64,000 bases of DNA, from NCBI GenBank assembly GCA_051880495.1, contig JBJEOB010000051.1:1-64000 (forward strand). The letters are read 5' to 3'. The notes beneath the pieces were generated by a model that was not told the DNA's origin, ran no database searches, and saw only the letters and a list, made by a program, of their open reading frames with translations. The stretch's first letter is position 1, and every line of letters starts with the position of its first letter. Source of the DNA: MGBC120314 sp051880495. Lineage in GTDB: Bacteria; Bacillota; Clostridia; Lachnospirales; Lachnospiraceae. This document shows positions 15,408 through 24,206 of this stretch, in pieces. A program made the translations under genes and the position numbers.

Positions 15408-17242
15408 TCCTTTATCGTTCCAATCAGAACTGCAATAGAACGCTCGCCAACCTCTATACCGCGCGATTCGTTCATTTTCAAAATATCATGCTCCCTGCCG
15501 GAGGAATCAATTACCACCTTCCACTGCATACCTTCCGGAAGCGAAGGAAGTGCCAGTGTATGCTTCTCCCAGTGCAGATTGTACGCCACATAGATGAAAT
15601 CATCCTCTGAGCCGTCAGGTTTTGTGGCATAGTATTTTCCGCAGTACATTACGCCAAAATGTCTGTTGTAGTTTTCAAAACTTGCAAACCAGGCGTTGCC
15701 ACTGTGATATGAAACATCAGGGTAACAGCACGCCTTATAATCCATGTCTCTAAGCGGTGTTTCCATGTGAAGTATTCCATGTTGTTTTCTAAATGCAATG
15801 AGTTCCTTTGTAAATTCAAAGATTTCTTTATTACTGTCAAGATTCTTCCAATTAAGCCATGATATTTCGTTATCCTGGCAATAAGCATTATTATTGCCGT
15901 TTTGTGAGTTTCCGAATTCATCACCTGCATAAATAAGCGGTGTTCCCTGACTTAGCAAAACCATCATAAGAGCATTTTTAATCTGCTTATTTCTCAGCTC
16001 AACAATCTTCTTTTTACGGCATTTTCCTTCTACGCCACAGTTCCAGCTGTTATTGAAATCCTCGCCGTCACGGTTATTTTCACCATTGTCTTCATTATGC
16101 TTACGGTCATAGCTAACCAGATCCATAAGCGTAAATCCGTTGTTGTCCGCCATGTAATTGATTACGGCAGTATTGGTTTCGTTTGCCTTCATATGCATAA
16201 CAAAATCATTTAACTGGTTTTCATCGCCCTTAAGCAGCTTTCTTGCACAGTTCATAAAACCCTGATTATAATTGGCAAGATTTTTATATGAACGAACATT
16301 TCTTTTAGTATTCCAGTAAGTTGTAAAAAGCTTCACTCTTGAAAGCAGCGGGTCATTGGCAATAGTCTCAAGCACCGCGTCACTGCAGTTAAGATGAACG
16401 CCGTCAACATGATACTCTACAACCCAGTGTCTTACACAGTCACAAATCATATTGATTCCCGTGTCATATGGGAAGAACATTTCAACAATGACCTCTATTC
16501 CCTCTTTGTGGAGTGCACGTACCATTTTCTTGAACTCAACCGTATAATCCTCATTTTTGCTGCTGTTTGAAGAATATGCCGCCTTAGGCGCAAAATACAT
16601 TCCTTTTGCATATCCCCAGTAATTGACCTTACCGTTAAACTGCGGGTTATACATGGTATTCTTATCATTTGGCGTCCACTTCTGTACCTCTTCAAATTCG
16701 AATACAGGCATCAGTTCAACCGCCGTAATTCCAAGTTCTTTAAGATATGGAATCTTCTCGACAACGCCTGCATACGTACCCTTGTTTCTGACTTTTGAAC
16801 TTAAATGTTTCGTAAATCCGCGTACATGAAGCTTATAAATGATTGTATCCTCATACGGTGTATTAAGATTCAAATCATCTTCCCAGTCAAATGCATCAAG
16901 CATAACCTTGGAACGATAGCCGTCTTCCCTTACAGACTGTCCGAACTCATAAACATCGCAGATATGCTTTGCATACGGGTCAAGCTGCTGCTTATCTCCT
17001 ATTACATAATTGTATTCCAGCTTCGAAAAATCAATTCCGGATACCATGACCGCAAAAATATCGCCAAACTTATATTTTTCATCCAGCACGATTGAATAAA
17101 GCGGCTTTTCGCTGCCCTTTTCAAAGAGATTTAAAACAATCTCCTTATTTCGTGAAACCATGGCAAAATTATATCCGTCTTCTATTCTGTTCACTCCCGG
17201 ATTCATTGGATTTCCAATTGAAACTCTTAGCTGCTGATTCAT
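15404..17242 (-). CDS. GH13 isoamylase/GlgX-like protein without catalytic residues
   Basis: This is a 612-residue homologue of glycogen debranching enzyme/isoamylase: N-terminal beta domain, TIM barrel (TPYEDTIIYKLHVRGFT; YLKELGITAVELMPV), the LLSQGTPLIYAGDEFG loop and a C-terminal beta domain. All four GH13 signature regions are altered. The nucleophile region DGFRFDLA reads DGVHLNCS (Asn285 replaces Asp). The acid/base IAEPWD reads FTTYWN (Thr308 replaces Glu). The transition-state region AHDGF reads DNNGF (Asn368 replaces Asp), and region I is also changed. It therefore should not hydrolyse glucan. The frame is intact and flanking motifs are well kept, which argues for a selected non-catalytic role such as glycan sensing or binding. 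It starts 20 bp after potD and overlaps traX by 4 bp. Confidence 0.85.
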   Translation of the reverse strand: MNQQLRVSIGNPMNPGVNRIEDGYNFAMVSRNKEIVLNLFEKGSEKPLYSIVLDEKYKFGDIFAVMVSGIDFSKLEYNYVIGDKQQLDPYAKHICDVYEFGQSVREDGYRSKVMLDAFDWEDDLNLNTPYEDTIIYKLHVRGFTKHLSSKVRNKGTYAGVVEKIPYLKELGITAVELMPVFEFEEVQKWTPNDKNTMYNPQFNGKVNYWGYAKGMYFAPKAAYSSNSSKNEDYTVEFKKMVRALHKEGIEVIVEMFFPYDTGINMICDCVRHWVVEYHVDGVHLNCSDAVLETIANDPLLSRVKLFTTYWNTKRNVRSYKNLANYNQGFMNCARKLLKGDENQLNDFVMHMKANETNTAVINYMADNNGFTLMDLVSYDRKHNEDNGENNRDGEDFNNSWNCGVEGKCRKKKIVELRNKQIKNALMMVLLSQGTPLIYAGDEFGNSQNGNNNAYCQDNEISWLNWKNLDSNKEIFEFTKELIAFRKQHGILHMETPLRDMDYKACCYPDVSYHSGNAWFASFENYNRHFGVMYCGKYYATKPDGSEDDFIYVAYNLHWEKHTLALPSLPEGMQWKVVIDSSGREHDILKMNESRGIEVGERSIAVLIGTIKE

Positions 17243-17262
17243 AAAAAATCTCCATTCCTGAA

Positions 17263-18315
17263 TTAATATGCCTTTACCTTTGTCCAGAGATTTGCAAAAT
17301 ACTTTTTAATCTCTGTATCCTGATATCCAAATACTTCATCGCTGCTGCGTGTCGTATCTGTAACATATGCGCTTATTCCGCTGTATGTCGTTTTCTGCAT
17401 TTCCTCATAAGCCGTCTTAACCGGAGAGGCATAACCTACCTCCTCAGAGTTGGCTAAAGCATTTTCCTCATCAAGGAAGAAATCAATATACTTGTGTGCA
17501 AGGTCAACATTGGTACAGTCCTTTGTGATTACCATTGCATCATACCAGAGATTGGTTCCCTGTTTTGGCATTGTGTATTCAAGCTTTGAATTCTCTGACA
17601 TTATATATGCGGCATCGCCTGAGTATACTACTGCCATGGCCTTGTTTGATGAAACCATATTATCAATTACATCGTCCCCTGCATACACAGGCTTCATGGT
17701 ATCACGCTGGTTAACCAGCCACTCATACGCCTTATCTATTTCATCAGTATTTGTTGTGTTCATTGAGTATCCAAGTGCCTTTAATGCTACCATGAATGAG
17801 TCTCTTTCCGAATCATACATGTAAAGATTACCGGCATACTTGGTATCTGTTAGAAGGTCCCAGCCCTTTTCTACGTCTTCCGGTGAAACTACCGTCGTGT
17901 CATAGAGAATTCCGACACTACCCCAGAAATACGGAACGCTGTACTTATTTCCCGGATCATATGACTTATTTAATACCTCAGGCAAAATATTGTCCCTGTT
18001 GTTAAGCTTACTCCAGTCAATTGTCTGTAAATAGCCTTCCTTCATGAGTCGCTCAATCATGTAGTCTGAAGGAATGAGGATATCATATTTTTCACCACTC
18101 ATAATCTTAGTGTACATAGATTCATTTGAATCAAAGGTTTCATAAATAACAGTACAGTTATTTTCTTTTTCAAACTTGGTAAGAAGAGTCTTGTCGATAT
18201 ACTCTCCTGCATTGTAAACCTTAAGTACATTTTTTTCGGATGATGAGTTGCCACATCCTGAAAGTGTGCAGACTGCAAGCACCATTGCAAGCAAAATACT
18301 AACTAATTTTTTCAT
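17263..18315 (-). CDS. potD: Spermidine/putrescine ABC transporter, substrate-binding lipoprotein
   Basis: This 350-residue protein has a lipoprotein signal peptide (lipobox LSGC, lipid on Cys21) and a periplasmic-binding-protein type 2 fold typical of PotD/PotF: VLKVYNAGEYID, TFDSNESMYTKI, YDILIPSDYMIERL, VPYFWGSVGILYD and MAVVYSGDAAYIM. It would deliver polyamines to PotBC. Its start overlaps potC by 17 bp. The C-terminus matches the family length. It is followed within 20 bp by the non-catalytic GH13 gene, with no visible terminator between. Confidence 0.93.
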   Translation of the reverse strand: MKKLVSILLAMVLAVCTLSGCGNSSSEKNVLKVYNAGEYIDKTLLTKFEKENNCTVIYETFDSNESMYTKIMSGEKYDILIPSDYMIERLMKEGYLQTIDWSKLNNRDNILPEVLNKSYDPGNKYSVPYFWGSVGILYDTTVVSPEDVEKGWDLLTDTKYAGNLYMYDSERDSFMVALKALGYSMNTTNTDEIDKAYEWLVNQRDTMKPVYAGDDVIDNMVSSNKAMAVVYSGDAAYIMSENSKLEYTMPKQGTNLWYDAMVITKDCTNVDLAHKYIDFFLDEENALANSEEVGYASPVKTAYEEMQKTTYSGISAYVTDTTRSSDEVFGYQDTEIKKYFANLWTKVKAY

Positions 18316-19105
18316 TTTTTATTTTCTCCTTCTTATTCTTAATCAATGACGGAACCAGATTTACGACCAGTAATGTAATAATAATGACCAGAATAACTAT
18401 CGTAGACAGCGCATTTATTGTCGGATTAATACGCTTGGTCATATTATACACTATAATCGATATATTTTGAACTCCATTTCCTGTTACGAAATATGAAATT
18501 ACAAAATCATCAAATGACATTGTAAATGAAAGCAGGATTCCTGCGTATATTCCTTCCTTTATCATTGGAATAATTACTTTTGTAAGCGCCTGAAAAGGCG
18601 TTGCTCCAAGATCCATTGCCGCATTTGCAAGGTTCGGGTCAAGACTTCTTACCTTAGGGTACACGCTCGTAATTACATACGGTGTACAGAAGATAATGTG
18701 TGCAAGCAGCATTGTAATATATCCCTTGCTTATCTTTAATGACGAAAACAGTATCATAAGACCTATCGCTGTTACGATTTCAGGATTCATAATCGGTATG
18801 TTGTTGACATTGAGAATCCACTCTTTTACAACCTTCCTGCTCTTTGACAGACCGATTGCCGTTATCGTTCCAAGCACCGTTGCAACAATGGTGGCAATTA
18901 TGGCAATACTGAATGACACCGATACTGCCTTCATTATCTCGCCGTCGGCCAGAAGCTGTCCGTACCATTTTAACGAAAATCCCGAAAACTTTGTCAGCGA
19001 TTTTGAGCTGTTAAATGAGAACACAACCGTAACCAAAATCGGCAGATAGAAAAATATAAAGCAGATGCCAATATATAAATACGAAAACACTCTTGATTTC
19101 TTCAT
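18299..19105 (-). CDS. potC: Spermidine/putrescine ABC transporter permease
   Basis: This is a polytopic inner-membrane permease of about 268 residues with six spans and the EAA-type loop near the C-terminal third (NAAMDLGATPFQALTKVIIPMIKEGI), the contact site for the ATPase PotA. The sequence matches PotC rather than PotB in the opening LYIGICFIFFYLPILVTVVFSFN and in gene order. ATG 19105 is chosen because AGGAGG lies 6 bp upstream; an in-frame ATG at 19123 overlaps potB. It overlaps potD by 17 bp. Confidence 0.92.
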   Translation of the reverse strand: MKKSRVFSYLYIGICFIFFYLPILVTVVFSFNSSKSLTKFSGFSLKWYGQLLADGEIMKAVSVSFSIAIIATIVATVLGTITAIGLSKSRKVVKEWILNVNNIPIMNPEIVTAIGLMILFSSLKISKGYITMLLAHIIFCTPYVITSVYPKVRSLDPNLANAAMDLGATPFQALTKVIIPMIKEGIYAGILLSFTMSFDDFVISYFVTGNGVQNISIIVYNMTKRINPTINALSTIVILVIIITLLVVNLVPSLIKNKKEKIKNEKIS

Positions 19106-19115
19106 CTTCTGCCTC

Positions 19116-19931
19116 CTAATCATCCGGGTCTATCTTCTTCATGAGTCTTATCAGCAACAGAATCACAACCGCAAGAAGAAGTGAAATAGCACTGCCAAAG
19201 TTCCAGTCGCCTACCGAAATAAACTGATTTTCAATCAGATTACCAATAAGCATGTACTGTCCGCCTCCAAGAAGCTTCGGTATGACGAATGATGATATTG
19301 ATAAAAGGAATGTCATAATCACACCATTTATCACACCAGGAAGAGACAGTTTAAATACTACCTTGAAAAATGTCTGTATCCTGTCTGCACCCAGATCATA
19401 CGCCGCCTCGATAAGTGAATGGTCTATCTTACTCAGACTCGTATGAATCGGTATTACCATAAACGGAAGGAAATCACATACAAGACCTATCGCAACGGCA
19501 AAATCAGTATACATCATTTTGACAGGGTCAAATCCCAGTGAAACAAGAAAAGAATTTATGATTCCGTTGTCAGACAAAAGGCTTATCCACGCATATGTAC
19601 GCAGCAGCATATTTATCCACATAGGTATTGTTACAACAAGAATCAGTATGTTCTGTGCTTTTTCACTGAATTTGGATATCATGTACGCAAGCGGATATCC
19701 CATCAAAAAACAAATTGCTACAGTCCAGATACCGATTTTGAAAGAACGCATAAAAACCGAAAGGTAAATCGGCTCAGCAATTTTCGTAAAATTATTTATC
19801 GTAAACTGTATGTTTACCAGAGAATTACCGCCTGTGGTCAGCGAGTACAGCACAATCAGCAGAAGCGGCACCACAATCATAAGGAACGACCATATGATAT
19901 ACGGTTTTACCATATTTTTAAAATATCTCAT
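19116..19931 (-). CDS. potB: Spermidine/putrescine ABC transporter permease
   Basis: This 271-residue permease has six membrane spans and the EAA loop EAAYDLGADRIQTFFKVVFKLSLPG, followed by the conserved PotB stretch SSFVIPKLLGGGQYMLIGNLI. It pairs with PotC to form the polyamine channel. The start lies 10 bp after potA and the end lies 10 bp before the chosen potC start, fitting one polycistronic message. Confidence 0.93.
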   Translation of the reverse strand: MRYFKNMVKPYIIWSFLMIVVPLLLIVLYSLTTGGNSLVNIQFTINNFTKIAEPIYLSVFMRSFKIGIWTVAICFLMGYPLAYMISKFSEKAQNILILVVTIPMWINMLLRTYAWISLLSDNGIINSFLVSLGFDPVKMMYTDFAVAIGLVCDFLPFMVIPIHTSLSKIDHSLIEAAYDLGADRIQTFFKVVFKLSLPGVINGVIMTFLLSISSFVIPKLLGGGQYMLIGNLIENQFISVGDWNFGSAISLLLAVVILLLIRLMKKIDPDD

Positions 19932-19941
19932 GGCATTCCTC

Positions 19942-20985
19942 CTAATTTTCCATCTTGTACATTACATGGATATCCTCAGGTCCGAATTTGAGTCCCACCT
20001 CGAGTCCTACCTCAAAATAATCCGTTGTATGTATAAGATAATCACGGTACTTTGTTTTTACTACGATTTCATAGTGTACACCCTTAAAGACGATTGATGT
20101 AACAGTACCTGTAAGCTTTGCTTCACCCGGTTTTACTATATCAATGTCCTCAGGACGAAGTACAACCTCAACTTCCTCGTTATCCTTGAAGCCTTTGTCC
20201 ACACATTCAAAATCACAGTCATCAAAATGTACAAGACAGTCACGTATCATTATAGCTTCAATAATGTTGGATTCACCGATAAAGCTTGCAACAAAACGGT
20301 TTTCCGGCTCATTGTAAATGTCTACCGGTGTTCCTATCTGCTGTATAATTCCCTCATTCATAACAACGACCGTGTCAGACATTGAAAGTGCTTCTTCCTG
20401 GTCATGCGTTACAAAAACAAACGTAATTCCGACTTCCTTCTGAATCTTTTTTAATTCACCCTGCATTTCCTTACGAAGCTTGGCATCAAGTGCACCGAGC
20501 GGTTCATCCAAAAGAAGAACCTTAGGCTCATTTACAAGCGCCCTTGCAATGGCAACTCTCTGCTGCTGTCCGCCCGAAAGAAGTGTAACATCTCTCTTGT
20601 CAAAGCCCTCAAGACCAACAAGCTTTAACACCCTGCTTACTTTCTGGTCTATTATGCTTTTGTCAACCTTTTTGATGTTAAGTCCGAAAGCCACATTGTC
20701 ATGTACATTTAAAAACGGGAACAGTGCATACTTCTGAAACACTGTGTTAACCTCACGCTTATATGGCGGAAGCTTGGATATCTCAATACCGTTAAACAGC
20801 ACCTGCCCCTGACTCGGCTCATCAAAACCTGCTATGATTCTAAGGGTAGTAGTCTTTCCGCATCCGCTTGGTCCGAGAAGTGTCAGAAACTCATTTTCAT
20901 AAATATTTAAGTCAATTCCTTTAAGTACCTGCTGCTCACCAAAATTCTTGGTAAGACCTTTCAATTCAATAATCTTGTTTCCCAT
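19942..20985 (-). CDS. potA: Spermidine/putrescine ABC transporter ATP-binding protein
   Basis: This 347-residue ABC ATPase of the PotA/MalK class shows Walker A (GPSGCGKTTTLRIIAGF), Q-loop (NTVFQKYALFPFL), signature (LSGGQQQRVAIARAL), Walker B (VLLLDEPLGALD) and switch His (VFVTHDQEEAL), followed by a C-terminal TOBE-type regulatory domain (about 270-345; VEVVLRPEDIDI). All catalytic residues are present. It energises polyamine uptake with PotBCD. The gene starts 24 bp after the XRE-cupin regulator that probably controls the operon. Confidence 0.95.
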   Translation of the reverse strand: MGNKIIELKGLTKNFGEQQVLKGIDLNIYENEFLTLLGPSGCGKTTTLRIIAGFDEPSQGQVLFNGIEISKLPPYKREVNTVFQKYALFPFLNVHDNVAFGLNIKKVDKSIIDQKVSRVLKLVGLEGFDKRDVTLLSGGQQQRVAIARALVNEPKVLLLDEPLGALDAKLRKEMQGELKKIQKEVGITFVFVTHDQEEALSMSDTVVVMNEGIIQQIGTPVDIYNEPENRFVASFIGESNIIEAIMIRDCLVHFDDCDFECVDKGFKDNEEVEVVLRPEDIDIVKPGEAKLTGTVTSIVFKGVHYEIVVKTKYRDYLIHTTDYFEVGLEVGLKFGPEDIHVMYKMEN

Positions 20986-21009
20986 GATTTTCCTCCGAAA
21001 ATATGTTGT

Positions 21010-21543
21010 TTAAAATGATGGTGGCGAACTAACCCACAATATACATGCGCCCTGCCGCGATGTTATATAATGCTTGTACTGAGGCTTAAAATAGAATGAC
21101 TCTCCTTTTTTTGCCTTATATACCTTATTGCCGATATGGATTTCTGCCGCACCTGACAGCACAAATCCAAATTCTTCTCCCTCATGGGGATTGTCAGGAT
21201 ATGTAGAGCCTCCCTCTGACAGTGTCAGCATGATTGGCTCCATAATATTTTTCTGGGCATTCGGAATAATCCACTCAATTTTATTCTTTAGTTCCGTATC
21301 TACCTTTTCAAAATAATCAGTTTTCTTAAAGACCACCTGGTCATCCGCCGAATCACTGAAAAACTCTTTAAGGTCCGTTCCCAGACATGTCAGTATATCT
21401 ATAAGTGTTGCAATTGAAGGTGACGTTATATTTCGCTCAAGCTGCGAAATAAATCCCTTGGAAAGTTCAGACCTGTCCGCAAGCTCCTCCTGCGTAAGTC
21501 CCTTCATAATTCTCAGTTCCTTGATTTTGCCGCCTATATTCAT
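21010..21543 (-). CDS. XRE-cupin regulator of polyamine transport (PuuR-like)
   Basis: An N-terminal helix-turn-helix (GKIKELRIMKGLTQEELADRSELSKGFISQLER in two halves) is joined to a C-terminal cupin sensor (about 105-175; HEGEEFGFVLSGAAEIHIG, YFKPQYKHY). This is the architecture of PuuR-type regulators that sense polyamines or related amines. The start codon overlaps the nadE stop (ATGA) and potA follows after 24 bp, so it is embedded in the operon. Autoregulated control of pot uptake by the intracellular polyamine level is the natural inference; the ligand is not proven. Confidence 0.88.
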   Translation of the reverse strand: MNIGGKIKELRIMKGLTQEELADRSELSKGFISQLERNITSPSIATLIDILTCLGTDLKEFFSDSADDQVVFKKTDYFEKVDTELKNKIEWIIPNAQKNIMEPIMLTLSEGGSTYPDNPHEGEEFGFVLSGAAEIHIGNKVYKAKKGESFYFKPQYKHYITSRQGACILWVSSPPSF

Positions 21544-23450
21544 AAACTTTCAACCTCCTTCATCCAGAGCGCTGCTGACGCATCACTCGGCATTCGAAGA
21601 TCTCCCCTTGGCGAAACGGCAACCGAGCCCACCTTAGGTCCATCAGGAAGACATGACCGTTTGAACTGCTGTGCAAAAAATCTCCTGTAAAATGTTTTAA
21701 GCCATTTTAATATAACCTCATTCCCGTATTCGCCTGCAAATGCAATCTGCGCGATACGGTATATCTTTGAAGGCCTGTAACCGAATCTTAATATATGGTA
21801 CATAAAGAAATCGTGTAACTCATATGGCCCGACTAAATCCTCGGTCTTTTGTGATATTTTCCCATCCTCAGGAGGCAGAAGCTCCGGACTTACCGGTGTC
21901 TCCAATATATCTGTAAGAACATTTGACAGTTCTTCATTTTTACAGGTGTCCGCATAATAGCGAACAAGATGTCTCACAAGCGTTTTAGGCACTGAAGCAT
22001 TGACACCATACATTGACATATGGTCGCCATTGTAAGTTGCCCATCCGAGTGCAAGCTCTGACATATCACCCGTTCCTATTACCATTCCGCCCGTCTTGTT
22101 GGCAATATCCATAAGAATCTGTGTACGTTCTCTTGCCTGGCTGTTTTCATATGTCACATCATGATTATCAGGATTGTGGCCTATATCACGAAAATGAACA
22201 TTTACCGCTTCCTTGATGTTTATCTCGCAAAGAGACGCATCAAGCTTCTTTGTCAGTGTTACCGCATTGTTATAGGTTCTGTCAGTTGTTCCAAAACACG
22301 GCATCGTAACAGCAGTTATATTTTTTCTCGGTATTGATAACATATCAAATGCACGCACCGTTACCAGCAGTGCAAGCGTTGAATCAAGCCCGCCCGAAAT
22401 GCCTATGACTGCGCTCTTACATCCTGTATGCTCAAGTCTCTTCTTAAGACCGTATGCCTGGATTGACAAAATCGCTTCACAGCGCTGGTCGCGCTCTTTT
22501 ACGTCACTTGGCACAAATGGTGTTTTCTCATATGGGCGCACCAGCTTAAGTTCATTTACGCCTATCTCTATCTCAACGTATTCATAATCAGAATCACGTG
22601 CCACATCAAATGTGTTCATTCGTCTTCTCTCGCCGGCAATACGCTCCAAATCCATATCAGAATATATGATTCCCGTCGAAAACCTTGCCGCCTCACCAAT
22701 CAGTGTTCCGTTCTCACATATCAGGTTATGTCCTGAAAATACAAGATCCTGCGTGGATTCTCCCTCTCCGGCACTTGAGTAAATGTATCCGCAAATCAGT
22801 CTTGCTGACTGTCCCTTTACGAGGTCCCTGCGGTAAACATCCTTAGAAACCGTCTCATTGCTTGCTGAACAGTTAACAATAACGGTTGCTCCTGCCATTG
22901 CATGTGCAATGCTTGGCGGATTCGGAGTCCACACATCCTCGCATATTTCTGCCGCTATCATAAGTTTTGGCATATCCTTCGCCTCAATAATGACATTTGT
23001 TCCGAACGGCACCTTCTGTCCAAGTACCTCAACGTATTCTGCCTTTTTGCTGCCCGGCACAAAATACCTTGCTTCATAGAATTCACTATAGTTCGGAATA
23101 TGCGCTTTAGGTATTAACGCAAGGATTCTTCCGTCAAAAACTGCTGCCGCAACATTGTAAAGCTTTCCCAAATGCATAAATGCAAGTCCGACAAACACGA
23201 GCATTTTCTTATTTTTTGAATTCGCCACGATATGCGACAATCCATCCAGTGCTCCGTCTAACAATGCATTCTGCAAAAACAAGTCATTGCACGTATATGC
23301 TGTAATACAAAGTTCCGGAAAAACAAGAATCTTAGTCTGGTTATCATACGCTTCGTTCATCATCCGATTTATTTCATTCGCATTGTAGTCACAGTCGGCA
23401 ACCTTAATTTTGGGAGTTGCTGCTGCGACCCTTATAAATCCGTCCTTCAT
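21540..23450 (-). CDS. nadE: Glutamine-dependent NAD+ synthetase
   Basis: This 636-residue two-domain enzyme makes NAD+ from deamido-NAD+, ATP and glutamine in the last step of NAD synthesis. The N-terminal nitrilase-type glutaminase has the Glu-Lys-Cys triad: VFPELCIT (Glu), IPKAHIPNY (Lys) and AAEICEDVW (Cys). The C-terminal synthetase has the PP-loop SGGLDSTLAL and GTGDMSELALGW. The length and the KRSCLPDGPKVGSV C-terminal motif fit the long Gln-dependent form. It is the first gene of the ten-gene leftward run, with its own promoter at 23506-23534. Confidence 0.95.
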   Translation of the reverse strand: MKDGFIRVAAATPKIKVADCDYNANEINRMMNEAYDNQTKILVFPELCITAYTCNDLFLQNALLDGALDGLSHIVANSKNKKMLVFVGLAFMHLGKLYNVAAAVFDGRILALIPKAHIPNYSEFYEARYFVPGSKKAEYVEVLGQKVPFGTNVIIEAKDMPKLMIAAEICEDVWTPNPPSIAHAMAGATVIVNCSASNETVSKDVYRRDLVKGQSARLICGYIYSSAGEGESTQDLVFSGHNLICENGTLIGEAARFSTGIIYSDMDLERIAGERRRMNTFDVARDSDYEYVEIEIGVNELKLVRPYEKTPFVPSDVKERDQRCEAILSIQAYGLKKRLEHTGCKSAVIGISGGLDSTLALLVTVRAFDMLSIPRKNITAVTMPCFGTTDRTYNNAVTLTKKLDASLCEINIKEAVNVHFRDIGHNPDNHDVTYENSQARERTQILMDIANKTGGMVIGTGDMSELALGWATYNGDHMSMYGVNASVPKTLVRHLVRYYADTCKNEELSNVLTDILETPVSPELLPPEDGKISQKTEDLVGPYELHDFFMYHILRFGYRPSKIYRIAQIAFAGEYGNEVILKWLKTFYRRFFAQQFKRSCLPDGPKVGSVAVSPRGDLRMPSDASAALWMKEVESL

Positions 23451-23505
23451 AATTCCTCCCTATATTACATAAAGATACAAAATAACCCATTTTAAATACG
23501 TTTTC

Positions 23506-23534
23506 ATTATATAAAAAAACTATTAATAATGCAA
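23506..23534 (-). promoter_or_regulatory. Predicted promoter of the nadE-pot operon
   Basis: On the minus strand, -35 TTGCAT (23529-23534) and -10 TATAAT (23506-23511) are separated by exactly 17 bp, about 55 bp before the nadE start codon. The -35 box touches the T-run of the upstream lipoprotein terminator, so the two units are packed end to end. Confidence 0.6.
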
Positions 23535-23575
23535 CAAAAAAGAATGGCTTGAAAGCTGAATTTTTCAAGCCATTC
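23533..23575 (-). terminator. Rho-independent terminator of the Asn/Thr-rich lipoprotein gene
   Basis: GAATGGCTTGAAA (23542-23554) and TTTCAAGCCATTC (23563-23575) form a perfect 13-bp stem with an 8-nt loop. On the minus strand a T-rich tract (23533-23541) follows. Confidence 0.85.
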
Positions 23576-23648
23576 CCGCGCTTTCCGTTATTCCTTACAT
23601 TAAGCCGTCTTACAAATGCTTAACTTTATATTTACAAAGAATAAATTT

Positions 23649-24050
23649 TTATCTCATGCCTCTTGTAACATCATTTACATTATTGTTGTTGTTTGTGTCT
23701 GTGATATCATTTCCGATATCTTCAATTCCGTTGCCGATGTCTGTTGCGATTTCCTCAATCACACCTTCTGAGTGACCGTTTGTATTTGTTCCATTAGTAC
23801 CTGTTCCGTTAGTACCTGTTCCGTTAGTACCTGTTCCGTTAGTACCGTTTGTGCCATTTGTGTTTGTTGTATTGTTCTGTGTAGCACCGGTAGTCGAATT
23901 GTTCTGTCCGGCGCCATTGTTCATTTCTGTTGACGGCTGCTGGATTCCCTGTGTTGAATTGTTGTTTCCGTTATTTGCCGAACCACAGCCTGTCATTACT
24001 GCAAGGCACATAACAGCCATAATAAATAATACACTTAATCTCTTTTTCAT
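23649..24050 (-). CDS. Low-complexity Asn/Thr/Gly-rich lipoprotein
   Basis: This is a roughly 133-residue secreted lipoprotein. MKKRLSVLFIMAVMCLAVMTGCG gives a signal peptide with lipid Cys in the lipobox MTGC. The rest is almost entirely Asn, Thr, Gly and Ser with a central NGTGT repeat encoded by 15-bp tandem DNA repeats. A short ordered tail follows (GVIEEIATDIGNGIEDIGNDI). ATG 24050 is chosen for its AAAGGAG site; an earlier in-frame ATG lacks one. No enzymatic domain exists. It probably acts as a flexible membrane-anchored wall or surface spacer. Repeat copy number may vary between strains. Confidence 0.75.
   Translation of the reverse strand: MKKRLSVLFIMAVMCLAVMTGCGSANNGNNNSTQGIQQPSTEMNNGAGQNNSTTGATQNNTTNTNGTNGTNGTGTNGTGTNGTGTNGTNTNGHSEGVIEEIATDIGNGIEDIGNDITDTNNNNNVNDVTRGMR
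23788..23847. repeat. 15-bp tandem repeat (four units) inside the lipoprotein gene
   Basis: Units of GTTCCGTTAGTACCT, with one substitution in the first copy and one in the last, begin at 23788, 23803, 23818 and 23833. They encode a repeating pentapeptide of Asn, Gly and Thr and keep the frame when units are gained or lost. Confidence 0.85.
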
Positions 24051-24144
24051 TTTAAATCTCCTTTGAAAAAATTTTTTCATGATTATTATTTACGAAAAAA
24101 TATACTTTATACAAAATTAAAAAACATTTTTGGCATCTATTGCA

Positions 24145-24173
24145 TTGACTATATATAAAAAAACATTTAAAAT
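24145..24173 (+). promoter_or_regulatory. Predicted promoter of trpS
   Basis: -35 TTGACT (24145-24150) and -10 TAAAAT (24168-24173) are spaced 17 bp apart, leaving a leader of only about 25 nt before ATG 24207. That leader is too short for a T-box riboswitch. Confidence 0.55.
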
Positions 24174-24206
24174 AAATTTCAGATTATTTTTTACAGAGGT
24201 ATTATT

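Noticed and set aside
24081..24206. T-box riboswitch or attenuator before trpS
   Set aside because: The leader after the predicted promoter is about 25 nt, with no T-box sequence or terminator hairpin.
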